From Agrobacterium tumefaciens (GTDB lineage Bacteria > Pseudomonadota > Alphaproteobacteria > Rhizobiales > Rhizobiaceae), in contig NZ_CP039888.1 in assembly GCF_005221325.1 (NCBI RefSeq), positions 434,001-498,000 on the forward strand: DNA of 64,000 nt, given 5' to 3'. Positions 1 through 8,202 of the stretch are shown piece by piece. The stretch's first letter is position 1. Every line of letters begins with the position of its first letter. The notes under the pieces are model-generated. The model saw only the letters and a list, made by a program, of their open reading frames with translations, was not told where the DNA came from and did not search any database. The translations under genes were made by a program, and so were the position numbers.

Positions 1-12
1 GAAATCAAGATA

Positions 13-912
13 TCAGCCCTGCTCCCAATAGGGTGAAGGCCCATAAAGCCCGGCGAGATAATCAATGAACAACCGAACCTTGGCGGGCAGGAACTGCCGG
101 CTCGGATAAACTGCCGAGAGCGTCACGTTGCGCGACCCCTCATAACCAGGCAGAACCTGCACCAGCTTTCCGCTGCGCAATTCATGGCCGATATCCCAGG
201 TGGAGCGCAGCGCAATACCAAGCCCTGATATCACCGCCTCGCGGATCACCTCGCTCGAATTGGTGACCAGCATGCCCTCCGGGCGAATGCTGAGCGCGCC
301 GCCCGGCCCCTCCAGCCGCCAGATATCATTATTGTGCGCCGGCAGGCAGCGGTGTTTCTTCAGATCCTCGATCGTGGCCGGCATGCCGTGCGCGGCAACA
401 TAGTCAGCCGAGGCGCAGAGCACGCGCCGCACCGGCGCCAGCCTGCGGGCCACGAGGCTTGAGGAATTGAGATCGGCAATGCGGATCGCCAGATCGTAAC
501 CGCCTTCGATGATATCGATGAACTCGTCGCTGAGCACCAGATTGACCGAGAGATCAGGATGCCGCTCCATGAAACCCTTCAGATGTGGCGCGATATGCAT
601 GCGCCCGAAGGAGGTGGAGGCGGAAACCTTCAGCGTGCCGTTGACGGTATTAGCCCGGCCGGACACAAAATCCTCGGCCTCTTCAAGGCCTTCCAGCACG
701 GCCAGCACCCGCTCGTAAAATCCCTGTCCGGCTTCGGTCAAAGAAATCTGCCGCGTCGTGCGCTGGAAAAGCCGGGCGCCGAGCTTTTCTTCCAGCCGCT
801 TGATGCGCTTGGAAATCACGGCGGGCGAATAGCCAAGCTCCCTGGCGGCGAGCGACATGCTGCCGGAGGCGGCAACGCTTGCAAAGACTTCCAGATCGCC
901 CAGATTTGTCAC
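13..912 (-). CDS. LysR-family transcriptional regulator
   Basis: A 299-residue LysR-type regulator. The N-terminal winged helix-turn-helix (about residues 3-62, with MSLAARELGYSPAVISKRIK as recognition region) is followed by a two-lobed effector-binding domain (about 90-295). The length is normal for the family. It is transcribed away from glcD with a gap of about 110 bp, so it may autoregulate and control the glycolate oxidase operon. That role is inferred from position only; LysR genes next to unrelated operons are common. The effector cannot be read from the sequence. Confidence 0.9.
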   Translation of the reverse strand: MTNLGDLEVFASVAASGSMSLAARELGYSPAVISKRIKRLEEKLGARLFQRTTRQISLTEAGQGFYERVLAVLEGLEEAEDFVSGRANTVNGTLKVSASTSFGRMHIAPHLKGFMERHPDLSVNLVLSDEFIDIIEGGYDLAIRIADLNSSSLVARRLAPVRRVLCASADYVAAHGMPATIEDLKKHRCLPAHNNDIWRLEGPGGALSIRPEGMLVTNSSEVIREAVISGLGIALRSTWDIGHELRSGKLVQVLPGYEGSRNVTLSAVYPSRQFLPAKVRLFIDYLAGLYGPSPYWEQG

Positions 913-954
913 AGTTGCCCCCGATTGTTTCCAGAACGGAAAAAATCCTTAGCA

Positions 955-974
955 TTTGATTGCGCCGTTTCAAA
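955..974. promoter_or_regulatory. Possible LysR operator dyad (TTTGA-N10-TCAAA)
   Basis: A short inverted repeat, TTTGA-N10-TCAAA, lies between the divergent LysR gene and glcD. LysR regulators commonly bind T-N11-A-type dyads in such gaps. The arms are only 5 bp, so this is suggestive at best. Confidence 0.3.
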
Positions 975-1009
975 GTGGTAAAGAAAGAATACCAGTTGGA
1001 GGAACGTGC

Positions 1010-1027
1010 ATGGAGGAGGGGCGGTGA
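1010..1027 (+). CDS. Candidate five-codon leader ORF overlapping the glcD start
   Basis: ATG at 1010 opens a five-codon frame (MEEGR, then TGA at 1025-1027). It sits at good spacing behind GGAGGA (998-1003), and its stop overlaps the GTG at 1024 that I choose for glcD. The arrangement would suit translational coupling. Such a short frame can arise by chance, because both ribosome sites are purine-rich. Confidence 0.25.
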   Translation: MEEGR

Positions 1028-2457
1028 CGCAGCCGATCAAGTTTCTGGAGCCGCGTGCCAAGGTCGTCGCGAGTCGTGACCGCATCATCGCGGATCTCAC
1101 GGATATCCTGCCGGCGGACTGTCTTGTGCACGAGCCGCGAGAGCTCGTGCCTTTCGAAACCGATGCCTTCGTCTCCTATCGCCGTCTGCCGCTGGCCGTG
1201 GCGCTGCCGAAAACGACGGAAGAAGCGGCGGCAGTGATGAAATATTGCCACCGTTACGGCATTCCCGTCGTGCCGCGCGGCGCCGGCACCTCGCTGTCCG
1301 GCGGTGCCATCCCGCAGGAGGATGCTGTCGTGATCGGCCTTTCCAAGATGAGCGCGATCCTCGATCTCGATTTTTACAATCGCACGGCGCGGGTGCAGGC
1401 GGGTGTCACCAATCTCTCCATTTCCGATGCTGCCGGGGCTGAGGGTTTCTTTTATGCGCCCGATCCCAGCTCGCAGCTTGCCTGCACCATCGGCGGCAAT
1501 ATCGGCATGAATTCCGGTGGCGCGCATTGCCTTAAATACGGCGTCACCACCAATAATCTGCTCGGCGTGAAAATGGTGCTGGTGGATGGCACGGTGCTGG
1601 AGCTTGGCGGCAATCACCTCGACGCCGCCGGTTACGATCTTCTCGCTCTCGTCTGCGGCTCGGAAGGCCAGCTCGGCATCGTCACGGAAGCGACGGTGCG
1701 GCTGATCGCCAAGCCGGAGGGGGCGCGGCCGGTGCTGTTCGGTTTCGAGACCTCTGAAGAAGCGGGCTCCTGCGTCGCCGATATCATCGGCGCGGGCATC
1801 ATTCCGGTGGCCATCGAATTCATGGACAAACCGGCCATCGAGATTTGCGAGGCCTTCGCCAAGGCAGGCTATCCGCTTGACGTCGGTGCGCTTCTGATTG
1901 TCGAGGTCGAAGGCTCCGAGGCGGAAATGGACGCCATGCTGGCCGATATCGTCACCATTGCCAGAAAACATGGCGTGAAGACGGTGAAGGAATGCCAGTC
2001 GGCCATGGAGGCGGCGGCGATCTGGAAGGGCCGCAAATCCGCCTTCGGCGCAACCGGCCGCATCGCGGATTATATCTGCATGGATGGCACGGTGCCGCTT
2101 TCCCAACTTTCCCATGTGCTGAAAAAGACCAGCGAAATCACCGACCGGCTCGGCCTGCGCGTCGCCAATGTCTTCCATGCCGGTGATGGCAACATGCACC
2201 CGCTCATCCTGTTCAACGCCAATGACCCTGATGATGCGGCCCGCGCGGAAGAGGCGGGCAATGAAATATTGAAGCTCTGCGTCGATGCGGGCGGCTGTCT
2301 CACCGGAGAGCACGGTGTCGGCATCGAAAAGCGCGACCTGATGCGCCACCAATATGGCGAGGCTGATCTTGCCCAGCAGATGGCGGTGCGGGCGGCCTTT
2401 GACGAGGACTGGCTGATGAACCCTTCCAAGGTGTTTCCGCTGGAGGGCAGGAATTGA
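1024..2457 (+). CDS. glcD: Glycolate oxidase subunit GlcD (FAD-linked)
   Basis: Catalytic FAD subunit of glycolate oxidase, which oxidises glycolate to glyoxylate with GlcE and GlcF at the membrane. The N-terminal FAD-binding type 4 fold (about residues 45-220, including VPRGAGTSLSGGAIP) precedes the C-terminal FAD-linked oxidase domain, which carries the GDGNMHP and LTGEHGVGIEK signatures. I prefer the GTG at 1024 (477 residues) because GGAGGAGG lies about 5 nt upstream; an in-frame GTG at 1006 has its Shine-Dalgarno too close. It is the first gene of glcDEF. A GlcD paralogue lies at the right end of the window. Confidence 0.93.
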   Translation: MTQPIKFLEPRAKVVASRDRIIADLTDILPADCLVHEPRELVPFETDAFVSYRRLPLAVALPKTTEEAAAVMKYCHRYGIPVVPRGAGTSLSGGAIPQEDAVVIGLSKMSAILDLDFYNRTARVQAGVTNLSISDAAGAEGFFYAPDPSSQLACTIGGNIGMNSGGAHCLKYGVTTNNLLGVKMVLVDGTVLELGGNHLDAAGYDLLALVCGSEGQLGIVTEATVRLIAKPEGARPVLFGFETSEEAGSCVADIIGAGIIPVAIEFMDKPAIEICEAFAKAGYPLDVGALLIVEVEGSEAEMDAMLADIVTIARKHGVKTVKECQSAMEAAAIWKGRKSAFGATGRIADYICMDGTVPLSQLSHVLKKTSEITDRLGLRVANVFHAGDGNMHPLILFNANDPDDAARAEEAGNEILKLCVDAGGCLTGEHGVGIEKRDLMRHQYGEADLAQQMAVRAAFDEDWLMNPSKVFPLEGRN

Positions 2458-2492
2458 GGTACTCAAGCTTTCTTGCCTTGGAGGGTGTGGCT

Positions 2493-2649
2493 TACCCCCC
2501 TCTGCCCTGCCGGGCATCTCCCCCACAGGTGGGGAGATCGACCTGCGGCAAGGCCCCGCATTTCTCTTCGGTTGAGGTGGAGCGACGTAGGTGCGTCTTG
2601 CCGATCTCCCCACCTGTGGGGGAGATGCCCGGCAGGGCAGAGGGGGGTA
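2493..2649. repeat. Intergenic palindromic element with perfect 48-bp inverted arms
   Basis: The arms at 2493-2540 and 2602-2649 are exact reverse complements over 48 bp, separated by 61 bp. Each arm carries two nested mini-hairpins (TGCCCTGCCGGGCA, and a C-run/G-run hairpin around CCACAGGTGG). The element sits inside the glc operon and ends 22 bp before the glcE ATG. A related copy lies at 13326-13450 between hisS and hisZ. It resembles rhizobial intergenic mosaic elements, though the exact family name was not checked. Confidence 0.85.
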
Positions 2650-2671
2650 TCACTTGCTCGGAGCGCACCCC

Positions 2672-3886
2672 ATGCTGACCCCCTACGCAGAAACCCAGGT
2701 CGCAGACATCATCCGCGACCACGCGACCCGAAAAACCCCGCTGAAAATCATCGGCGGCAACACCCGTTCCGGTTTCGGCAATGCTGTGGCCGCAGCTGAA
2801 ACGCTTTCCTCCCGCGCTATGAACGGCATCATCGCCTACAACCCCGCCGAAATGGTCATGACCGTCAGGGCCGGCACACCGCTCGCCGCTGTCGAAGCCG
2901 CCCTTGCGGAAAACCGGCAGATGATGGCTTTCGAACCGATGGACCACCGTCTGATCATGGCAACCGAAGGCGAGCCGACCATCGGCGGTGTCTTTGCCGC
3001 CAATGTTTCCGGTCCGCGCCGTTATGTCGCCGGTGCGGCGCGTGACAGCCTGCTCGGCATCCGTTTCGTCAATGGCAGCGGCGAGATCATCAGGGCCGGT
3101 GGCCGGGTGATGAAGAATGTCACCGGTCTCGATCTTTCGAAGTTCCTGGCTGGCTCCTTCGGCACGCTCGGTTTCCTCACCGAGGTGACCTTTCGCGTAT
3201 TGCCGAAACCGCCGGCGGAAAAAACCATCGTTGTGTCGGGGTTGGATGACGAGGCGGCGACGCGCATCATGGCCGCGGCGATGGCGATGAGCGTCGAGGT
3301 CTCCGGCGCGGCGCATCTGCCGGAAAGCGTGCGTTCCCGCTTCATCGATGGCGCCCTGCCGGAAGGCCCAGCGACCATTCTGCGGCTGGAAGGACTTGCC
3401 GCCTCGGTGGAGGCGCGTGCGGCCAAACTTCTGTCGGTCATGGATCGGGTCGGTCCGTGGACCTTGCTGGAGGGCGATGAAAGCAGGCTTTTGTGGCGGC
3501 AGGTGCGTGATGTCGCGCCCTATGCCGGGCAGGGTGCCAAACCGCTCTGGAAAGTCTCGGTCGCACCCGCCGCCGGCCACCGGCTGGTCGCGGCGCTGCG
3601 CATGGAAGCGGGCATCGACGCCTTTTACGACTGGCAGGGCGGCCTTGTCTGGATGCAGATGGAAGCGGACCCCGAGGCGGATTTGCTGCGTGGTGCTATC
3701 CGGGCGCTGGGTGGTGGCCATGCCACATTGCTGAGGGCGAGTGATGCGGTGCGCGCGACCGTGGCCGCATTCGAGCCGCGCCCATCGGCGGAAGCGCTGC
3801 TTTCGGCGCGCATCTGGGAAAAGCTCGATCCGGCGGGCATCTTCAATCCCGGCAAGATGGCTGTAACGATGGAAAGGGCCGTCTGA
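2672..3886 (+). CDS. glcE: Glycolate oxidase subunit GlcE (FAD-binding)
   Basis: Second FAD-binding subunit of glycolate oxidase, 404 residues. It has a type 4 FAD-binding fold in the N-terminal half (IIGGNTRSGFG, then ATEGEPTIGGVFAANVSGPR) and ends with the FNPGKM motif typical of this family. The ATG at 2672 is chosen because the frame upstream lies in the palindromic element and does not resemble the protein. It is followed after 2 nt by glcF, so the two are almost certainly co-transcribed and probably translationally coupled. Confidence 0.93.
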   Translation: MLTPYAETQVADIIRDHATRKTPLKIIGGNTRSGFGNAVAAAETLSSRAMNGIIAYNPAEMVMTVRAGTPLAAVEAALAENRQMMAFEPMDHRLIMATEGEPTIGGVFAANVSGPRRYVAGAARDSLLGIRFVNGSGEIIRAGGRVMKNVTGLDLSKFLAGSFGTLGFLTEVTFRVLPKPPAEKTIVVSGLDDEAATRIMAAAMAMSVEVSGAAHLPESVRSRFIDGALPEGPATILRLEGLAASVEARAAKLLSVMDRVGPWTLLEGDESRLLWRQVRDVAPYAGQGAKPLWKVSVAPAAGHRLVAALRMEAGIDAFYDWQGGLVWMQMEADPEADLLRGAIRALGGGHATLLRASDAVRATVAAFEPRPSAEALLSARIWEKLDPAGIFNPGKMAVTMERAV

Positions 3887-3888
3887 CC

Positions 3889-5190
3889 ATGCAAACATCA
3901 TTCACATCAGAGCAACTGGCCGATCCGCATGTGGCGGAATCCGAAAAAATCCTGCGCAAATGTGTGCATTGCGGCTTCTGCACCGCCACCTGTCCCACTT
4001 ATGTCACGCTGGGCAACGAGCTGGACAGCCCGCGTGGCCGCATCTACCTCATCAAGGACATGCTGGAAAACAGCCGCCCGGCCGACCGTGAGGTCGTCAC
4101 CCATATCGACCGCTGTCTCTCCTGCCTGGCCTGCACCACCACCTGTCCCTCCGGCGTGGATTACATGCATCTGGTCGATCACGCCCGCGCGCACATCGAA
4201 CAGACCTATAAGCGCCCCTTCATGGACCGGCTGATCCGCAATCTTCTGGTTGCTGTCCTGCCGCATCCCGGCCGCTTCCGGCTGGCTCTGCATCTGGCAA
4301 GGCTGGCGCGGCCCTTCTCGGGTCTGCTTGCCAAGTCTCCGGCGCTGAAGCCGCTGCAATCCATGCTCGCTCTTGCCCCCGCTGCGGTGCCGCCGGTCTC
4401 CGCATCCGCCCGTCCGGGCGCACGGCCAGCGGAAGGCGAAAAGCGAGGGCGCGTCGCCATTCTCACCGGCTGCGCCCAGCCGGTGCTCGATCCCGGTATC
4501 AACGAGGCGACGCTCAGGCTTCTTTCACGGTTCGGCATCGAGGTCGTCGTACCCAAGGGCGAGGGCTGCTGCGGCTCTCTGGTGCATCACATGGGCCGCG
4601 AGGAAGAGGCGCTTGCCTCCGCCCGGCGGAATGTCGATGTCTGGATGCGGGAGATGGAGGAGGGCGGTCTCGACGCCATCATCATCACCGCCTCTGGCTG
4701 CGGCACCACCATCAAGGATTATGGCCATATGCTGCGGCTCGATCCGGCCTATGCCGAAAAGGCCGCGCGGGTCTCGGCGCTTGCGAAAGACATCACCGAA
4801 TATCTCGCCACCCTCGATCTGCCGCAAAGGCAGAGCCAGGGCCTGACGGTTGCCTATCATTCCGCCTGCTCCATGCAGCATGGCCAGAAGATCACGCTGG
4901 CGCCGAAACAGCTCTTGAAAGCGGCGGGTTTCACCGTGCGCGATCCGGCGGAAGGGCATCTGTGCTGCGGCTCGGCTGGAACCTACAACATCCTGCAGCC
5001 GGAAATTTCCAGCAAGCTCAAGGCGCGAAAGGTGAAGAATATCGAGGCCACGCGGGCGGATGTCATCGCGACAGGCAATATCGGCTGCATCACGCAGATC
5101 GGAACCGGCACGGATATGCCGATCCTCCACACGGTCGAATTGCTGGACTGGGCCTATGGCGGGCCGAAGCCGGCGAGGCTTTTGGTTTAG
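3889..5190 (+). CDS. glcF: Glycolate oxidase iron-sulfur subunit GlcF
   Basis: Electron-transfer subunit of glycolate oxidase, 433 residues. Two 4Fe-4S ferredoxin motifs are intact: CVHCGFCTATCP near residue 25 and CLSCLACTTTCP near residue 78. Two CCG-type cysteine-rich domains follow, with GEGCCGS near residue 225 and HLCCGSAG near residue 360. It would pass electrons from the GlcD/GlcE flavins towards quinone. The gene closes the glc operon, and its last bases overlap the convergent gene's stop codon by 4 nt. Confidence 0.95.
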   Translation: MQTSFTSEQLADPHVAESEKILRKCVHCGFCTATCPTYVTLGNELDSPRGRIYLIKDMLENSRPADREVVTHIDRCLSCLACTTTCPSGVDYMHLVDHARAHIEQTYKRPFMDRLIRNLLVAVLPHPGRFRLALHLARLARPFSGLLAKSPALKPLQSMLALAPAAVPPVSASARPGARPAEGEKRGRVAILTGCAQPVLDPGINEATLRLLSRFGIEVVVPKGEGCCGSLVHHMGREEEALASARRNVDVWMREMEEGGLDAIIITASGCGTTIKDYGHMLRLDPAYAEKAARVSALAKDITEYLATLDLPQRQSQGLTVAYHSACSMQHGQKITLAPKQLLKAAGFTVRDPAEGHLCCGSAGTYNILQPEISSKLKARKVKNIEATRADVIATGNIGCITQIGTGTDMPILHTVELLDWAYGGPKPARLLV

Positions 5191-5846
5191 AACTTATACG
5201 CCACACCGAAATTCACCGCATTGGTAATGACGTCGGTCTTCAACGAGCCGCCATTGTCGATATCCACGTCGATAAAGGAGTAGGTGCCCTTATATTCCAC
5301 GAAGGTCGACCAGCTGTCCGTGATGCGGTAGCTGAGGCCGGCCTGGGCCTGAAGGGTGGCGCCGCCGAACTGGTATTCGAAGGTCTTGCCTGACGGGCGG
5401 TACACTTCCACATGCGGCACATTGATGCCGACGCCGGCGCCTATATAGGGTGTCAGACGTATCGATTCCAGCGGAAAGCGGTAGAGCGCATTCAGCGTCA
5501 GAAGGTTCAGGCCGTCGGTGAATTCGAAATGCGACCAGCCGGAACGGGCAAGCGTCTCGTCGTCGGCATAGACCTTGTCATGGGTGAAATCGAGCGAGAT
5601 ACCGAAATTCCGGAGCTGGCCCTCATCGAACCAGTAGGTGCCGCGCACGCCCCAATAGGGCGGGTTGGAGAAGGATTTGCCTTCCCATCCGGCGCGGAAA
5701 TCCGGCCCGTCAGACACCGTCACATCGCTGTGCGGCGCGCTTTGCCAGCCCCCATAACCGGAAATTTCAAATTCGCCTGCGGTTGCGGCGGAAAAAGAGA
5801 CGCCGCTGAAGAGCAGGGCGCAAACAAGTAAAGTATGGCGCGACAT
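5187..5846 (-). CDS. Outer-membrane beta-barrel protein
   Basis: A 219-residue protein with a cleavable signal peptide (about residues 1-23, ending SAATAG). Alternating hydrophobic strands follow, such as YWGVRGTYWF, LTPYIGAGVGINV and FVEYKGTYSF, and it ends in NFGVAYKF. The C-terminal Phe is the usual signature of proteins handled by the BAM complex. An eight-stranded OmpA/Omp25-like barrel is likely. Its substrate or partner cannot be told. It converges on glcF with a 4-nt overlap and is transcribed alone. Confidence 0.8.
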   Translation of the reverse strand: MSRHTLLVCALLFSGVSFSAATAGEFEISGYGGWQSAPHSDVTVSDGPDFRAGWEGKSFSNPPYWGVRGTYWFDEGQLRNFGISLDFTHDKVYADDETLARSGWSHFEFTDGLNLLTLNALYRFPLESIRLTPYIGAGVGINVPHVEVYRPSGKTFEYQFGGATLQAQAGLSYRITDSWSTFVEYKGTYSFIDVDIDNGGSLKTDVITNAVNFGVAYKF

Positions 5847-5915
5847 TTAAGAGAATCCGAATTGATATCAGAAATGCACCAAATCGTTTTTTGATAACAT
5901 GTGAATGACAGAAAC

Positions 5916-5946
5916 GAAAAACGGGCGGTCAGCTGACCACCCGTCT
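5916..5946 (-). terminator. Rho-independent terminator (minus strand)
   Basis: On the minus strand a GC-rich stem (ACGGGTGGTCA / TGACCGCCCGT, one mismatch) is followed by TTTTTCG. It lies downstream of the L,D-transpeptidase gene and just upstream of the outer-membrane protein gene on the same strand, so it would insulate the two. Confidence 0.65.
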
Positions 5947-6104
5947 TAAGGCCGTTCCATCATCCCCCGGAGAGGTCCGGCGCCTGGCGTCCCCCGCCAA
6001 GTTCGCTCAATTCAAGTGAGGATTGTACCGCCGCGAGGCAGCAATTCAAGCGGATACGCCATTACGCTGGCCTTGTGGCGGCGGGAATGGCCGAACCGTT
6101 GCCG

Positions 6105-6884
6105 TCATATCACAATGACGCGGGTTCCGACGTTCACGCGCTCATAGAGATCGGTGACATCCTCGTTGCGCATGCGGATGCAGCCGGAGGAATTGTTGCT
6201 GCCGATCGTCCAGGGCTGGTTGGTGCCGTGGATGCGGTAAAGCGTCGACCCGAGATACATGGCGCGCGCGCCCATGGGGTTGGCTGGGCCGCCTTCCATG
6301 AAGGCCGGCAGGTAATGTCCCTTTGTCGCCTCTCGGCTGATCATCTCCTTCGGCGGCGTCCAGCTCGGCCATTCCGCCTTGCGGGTCACCTTGTGGGTTC
6401 CGGCCCATTCAAAACCGGGCTTGCCAACCCCGACGCCATAACGCCGGGCCTTGCCATCGGCGAGCACCAGATAGAGGAAGCGGTTTGGCGTATCGATGAC
6501 GATGGTGCCGGGCTTTTCGGCGGTCTGATAGCTCACGATCTGCGGCAGGAACTGCGGCGCGATCTGCGTGCGCACCGGCGCATTGGGGCGCATGGCGGCA
6601 TTCTGCACCCGCGCCGGGCGCTGCGATGTGACGCCGGAGCTGGGGCGCTGCGGCATGGCGGCGGCCTGGCGCTGCTGGAACAGCGGCTGGCGTGCGGCAG
6701 GCGCGCGCGGATAGACCATCGGCCGGACATTGCCGCGGCCGCCGAGTTGGGTGACCCAGGGGGCGGAAAGATCCGGGCTGACGACGACGGGCGGGCGCTC
6801 GCGATACCGCTCATTGGCCATGGCGGCCGGGACGGCAAGGGTGGAAACGAGGCTCAGCGCCAGAAAAACGGACTTCATCGGCAT
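6105..6884 (-). CDS. L,D-transpeptidase (YkuD domain)
   Basis: A secreted peptidoglycan cross-linking or protein-attaching enzyme of about 259 residues. The start at 6884 gives a clean signal peptide (MPMKSVFLALSL to PAAMA); the longer frame to 6935 adds an unlikely polar leader. A Pro/Arg/Gln-rich linker (about 25-105) precedes the YkuD catalytic domain. Its active site is visible as IHGTNQPWTIG followed by NNSSGCIRM, matching the H-x(n)-S-x-G-C-x-R signature with the catalytic Cys. Rhizobiaceae carry many such paralogues, consistent with their L,D-cross-linked, polar-growing walls. Confidence 0.9.
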   Translation of the reverse strand: MPMKSVFLALSLVSTLAVPAAMANERYRERPPVVVSPDLSAPWVTQLGGRGNVRPMVYPRAPAARQPLFQQRQAAAMPQRPSSGVTSQRPARVQNAAMRPNAPVRTQIAPQFLPQIVSYQTAEKPGTIVIDTPNRFLYLVLADGKARRYGVGVGKPGFEWAGTHKVTRKAEWPSWTPPKEMISREATKGHYLPAFMEGGPANPMGARAMYLGSTLYRIHGTNQPWTIGSNNSSGCIRMRNEDVTDLYERVNVGTRVIVI

Positions 6885-7122
6885 CGGGTGGACTCTCTCT
6901 GCGGGATGTCGCAACAATGGAAATTGCGGGATCATTCACCCGCTTTGCCGGACACGTTCGCACCTCGACGCCAGCGAATCGTAAATGGCTGTTCATTAAA
7001 AAGCGCTTCATTAGGGAAAGCTGGATTTAAGGTTAGCGCCCGGTTTTGAAACGTGGTGAATGAGTGGTAAGCGCGCAGGTTCACACCACCTGCGGGTGGG
7101 AGCGAAAAGGGATTGTCAGCGG

Positions 7123-7752
7123 ATGAGCGAAGCGGGACTTGAAACGGGCGCGGATGGCCGCGTTCGGTGTTTCTGGCAGCAGGGGCTGGAAGATTACAGC
7201 CGTTATCACGACGAGGAATGGGGTTACCCTGTGACCGACGATCGCCGCCTGTTCGAGAAAATCTGCCTGGAAGGTTTCCAGTCCGGGCTTTCCTGGCTCA
7301 CCGTGCTGCGCAAGCGTGAGTCGTTCCGGCTTGCCTTTGCCAATTTTGAATTCGAAAAAGTGGCGGAGTTTGGTGATGCCGATATCGAGCGCTGCCTTGC
7401 CGACAAAGGCATCATCCGCCATCGCGGCAAGATCGTTTCCACCATCAACAATGCCCGCCGTGCCATGGCGCTGCGCGATGAATTCGGTTCGCTTGCGCGT
7501 TATTTCTGGGGTTTCGAGCCTGCCGCCGCAGAAAGGCCGCAAACGCTGGACTATGCGACGTTAAGGGCCAACCCCACCAGCGCCGCCTCCATCCGCCTTT
7601 CCAAGGATTTGAAGAAGCGGGGCTGGACCTTCGTCGGCCCGACGACCGTCTATGCATTCATGCAGGCCATGGGTATGGTCAACGACCATATCGAAGGCTG
7701 TCATTGCCGCCAGCCGATAGAGGCCATGCGGCGGGAGTTTGTACGTCCATGA
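7123..7752 (+). CDS. tag: DNA-3-methyladenine glycosylase I
   Basis: Base-excision repair enzyme that removes 3-methyladenine from alkylated DNA. The 209-residue frame starts at 7123 (MSEAGLETG), just before the conserved RCFWQ segment. Family hallmarks are YHDEEWGYP, the FQSGLSWLTVLRKRE helix-hairpin region, and the C-terminal VNDHIEGCHCR, which provides Zn ligands. The in-frame start at 7060 adds 21 residues not typical of Tag. The stop overlaps the ATG of the next gene by 4 nt, so the two are coupled. Confidence 0.93.
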   Translation: MSEAGLETGADGRVRCFWQQGLEDYSRYHDEEWGYPVTDDRRLFEKICLEGFQSGLSWLTVLRKRESFRLAFANFEFEKVAEFGDADIERCLADKGIIRHRGKIVSTINNARRAMALRDEFGSLARYFWGFEPAAAERPQTLDYATLRANPTSAASIRLSKDLKKRGWTFVGPTTVYAFMQAMGMVNDHIEGCHCRQPIEAMRREFVRP

Positions 7753-8192
7753 AGGTAACTTCCCTTCTTCTGGCGCTCACCATGGCCGCTGCCGCCGTGC
7801 CGCATCCATCCTTCGCGGAAAGCCGCAATGTCGATGGCATCTGGCTCGATGACGGTGAAAGGCTGAAGGAAGTGGCCCTGCCGCCGGTGGGACCGCTGAC
7901 GCTGGACGGCTGGACGCGGCGCGGGCGTGGCGACGTCTATCGCCTGAAGGTGAAGGCGGGGCAGACGGTGAAGATCGAGCTTGCCGCGTCAAGTGAATTC
8001 GTCCTGATGGCGGTCTTCGATTTTTCGACGCCGGATGAGGACGCGATCTTCTTCAGCGATTCCGGCGGCAAGATCGCGACGCTGACGCCGAAGGCGGATA
8101 CCGAATGGTTGATCCGCCCGACACTCATTCTGGGATCGCCGCGCCGCGGCCTCGGCGCGCATTATACGTTGACGGTCAGCACCGGGACATAA
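7749..8192 (+). CDS. Small secreted protein of unknown function
   Basis: A 147-residue protein with a clear signal peptide (MKVTSLLLALTMAAAAVPHPSFA, cleaved near residue 23). The remainder looks like a single beta-rich domain (GDVYRLKVKAGQTVKIELAA, VLMAVFDFSTP, HYTLTVS), reminiscent of pre-peptidase C-terminal or jelly-roll folds. I do not recognise a named family. The start overlaps the tag stop as ATGA, so it is translated from the same message, although a periplasmic protein has no obvious link to base excision. Confidence 0.7.
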   Translation: MKVTSLLLALTMAAAAVPHPSFAESRNVDGIWLDDGERLKEVALPPVGPLTLDGWTRRGRGDVYRLKVKAGQTVKIELAASSEFVLMAVFDFSTPDEDAIFFSDSGGKIATLTPKADTEWLIRPTLILGSPRRGLGAHYTLTVSTGT

Positions 8193-8202
8193 CGGTGCGC
8201 CC

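Noticed and set aside
970-2613. A 547-codon open frame on the minus strand opposite glcD
   Set aside because: It is antisense to an unmistakable glcD, its residues are unlike any family, and long antisense frames are a by-product of GC-rich codon bias.
2493-2649. The long inverted repeat considered as an insertion sequence or CRISPR part
   Set aside because: No transposase, no target-site duplication and no spaced direct repeats; it is a non-coding palindromic element.
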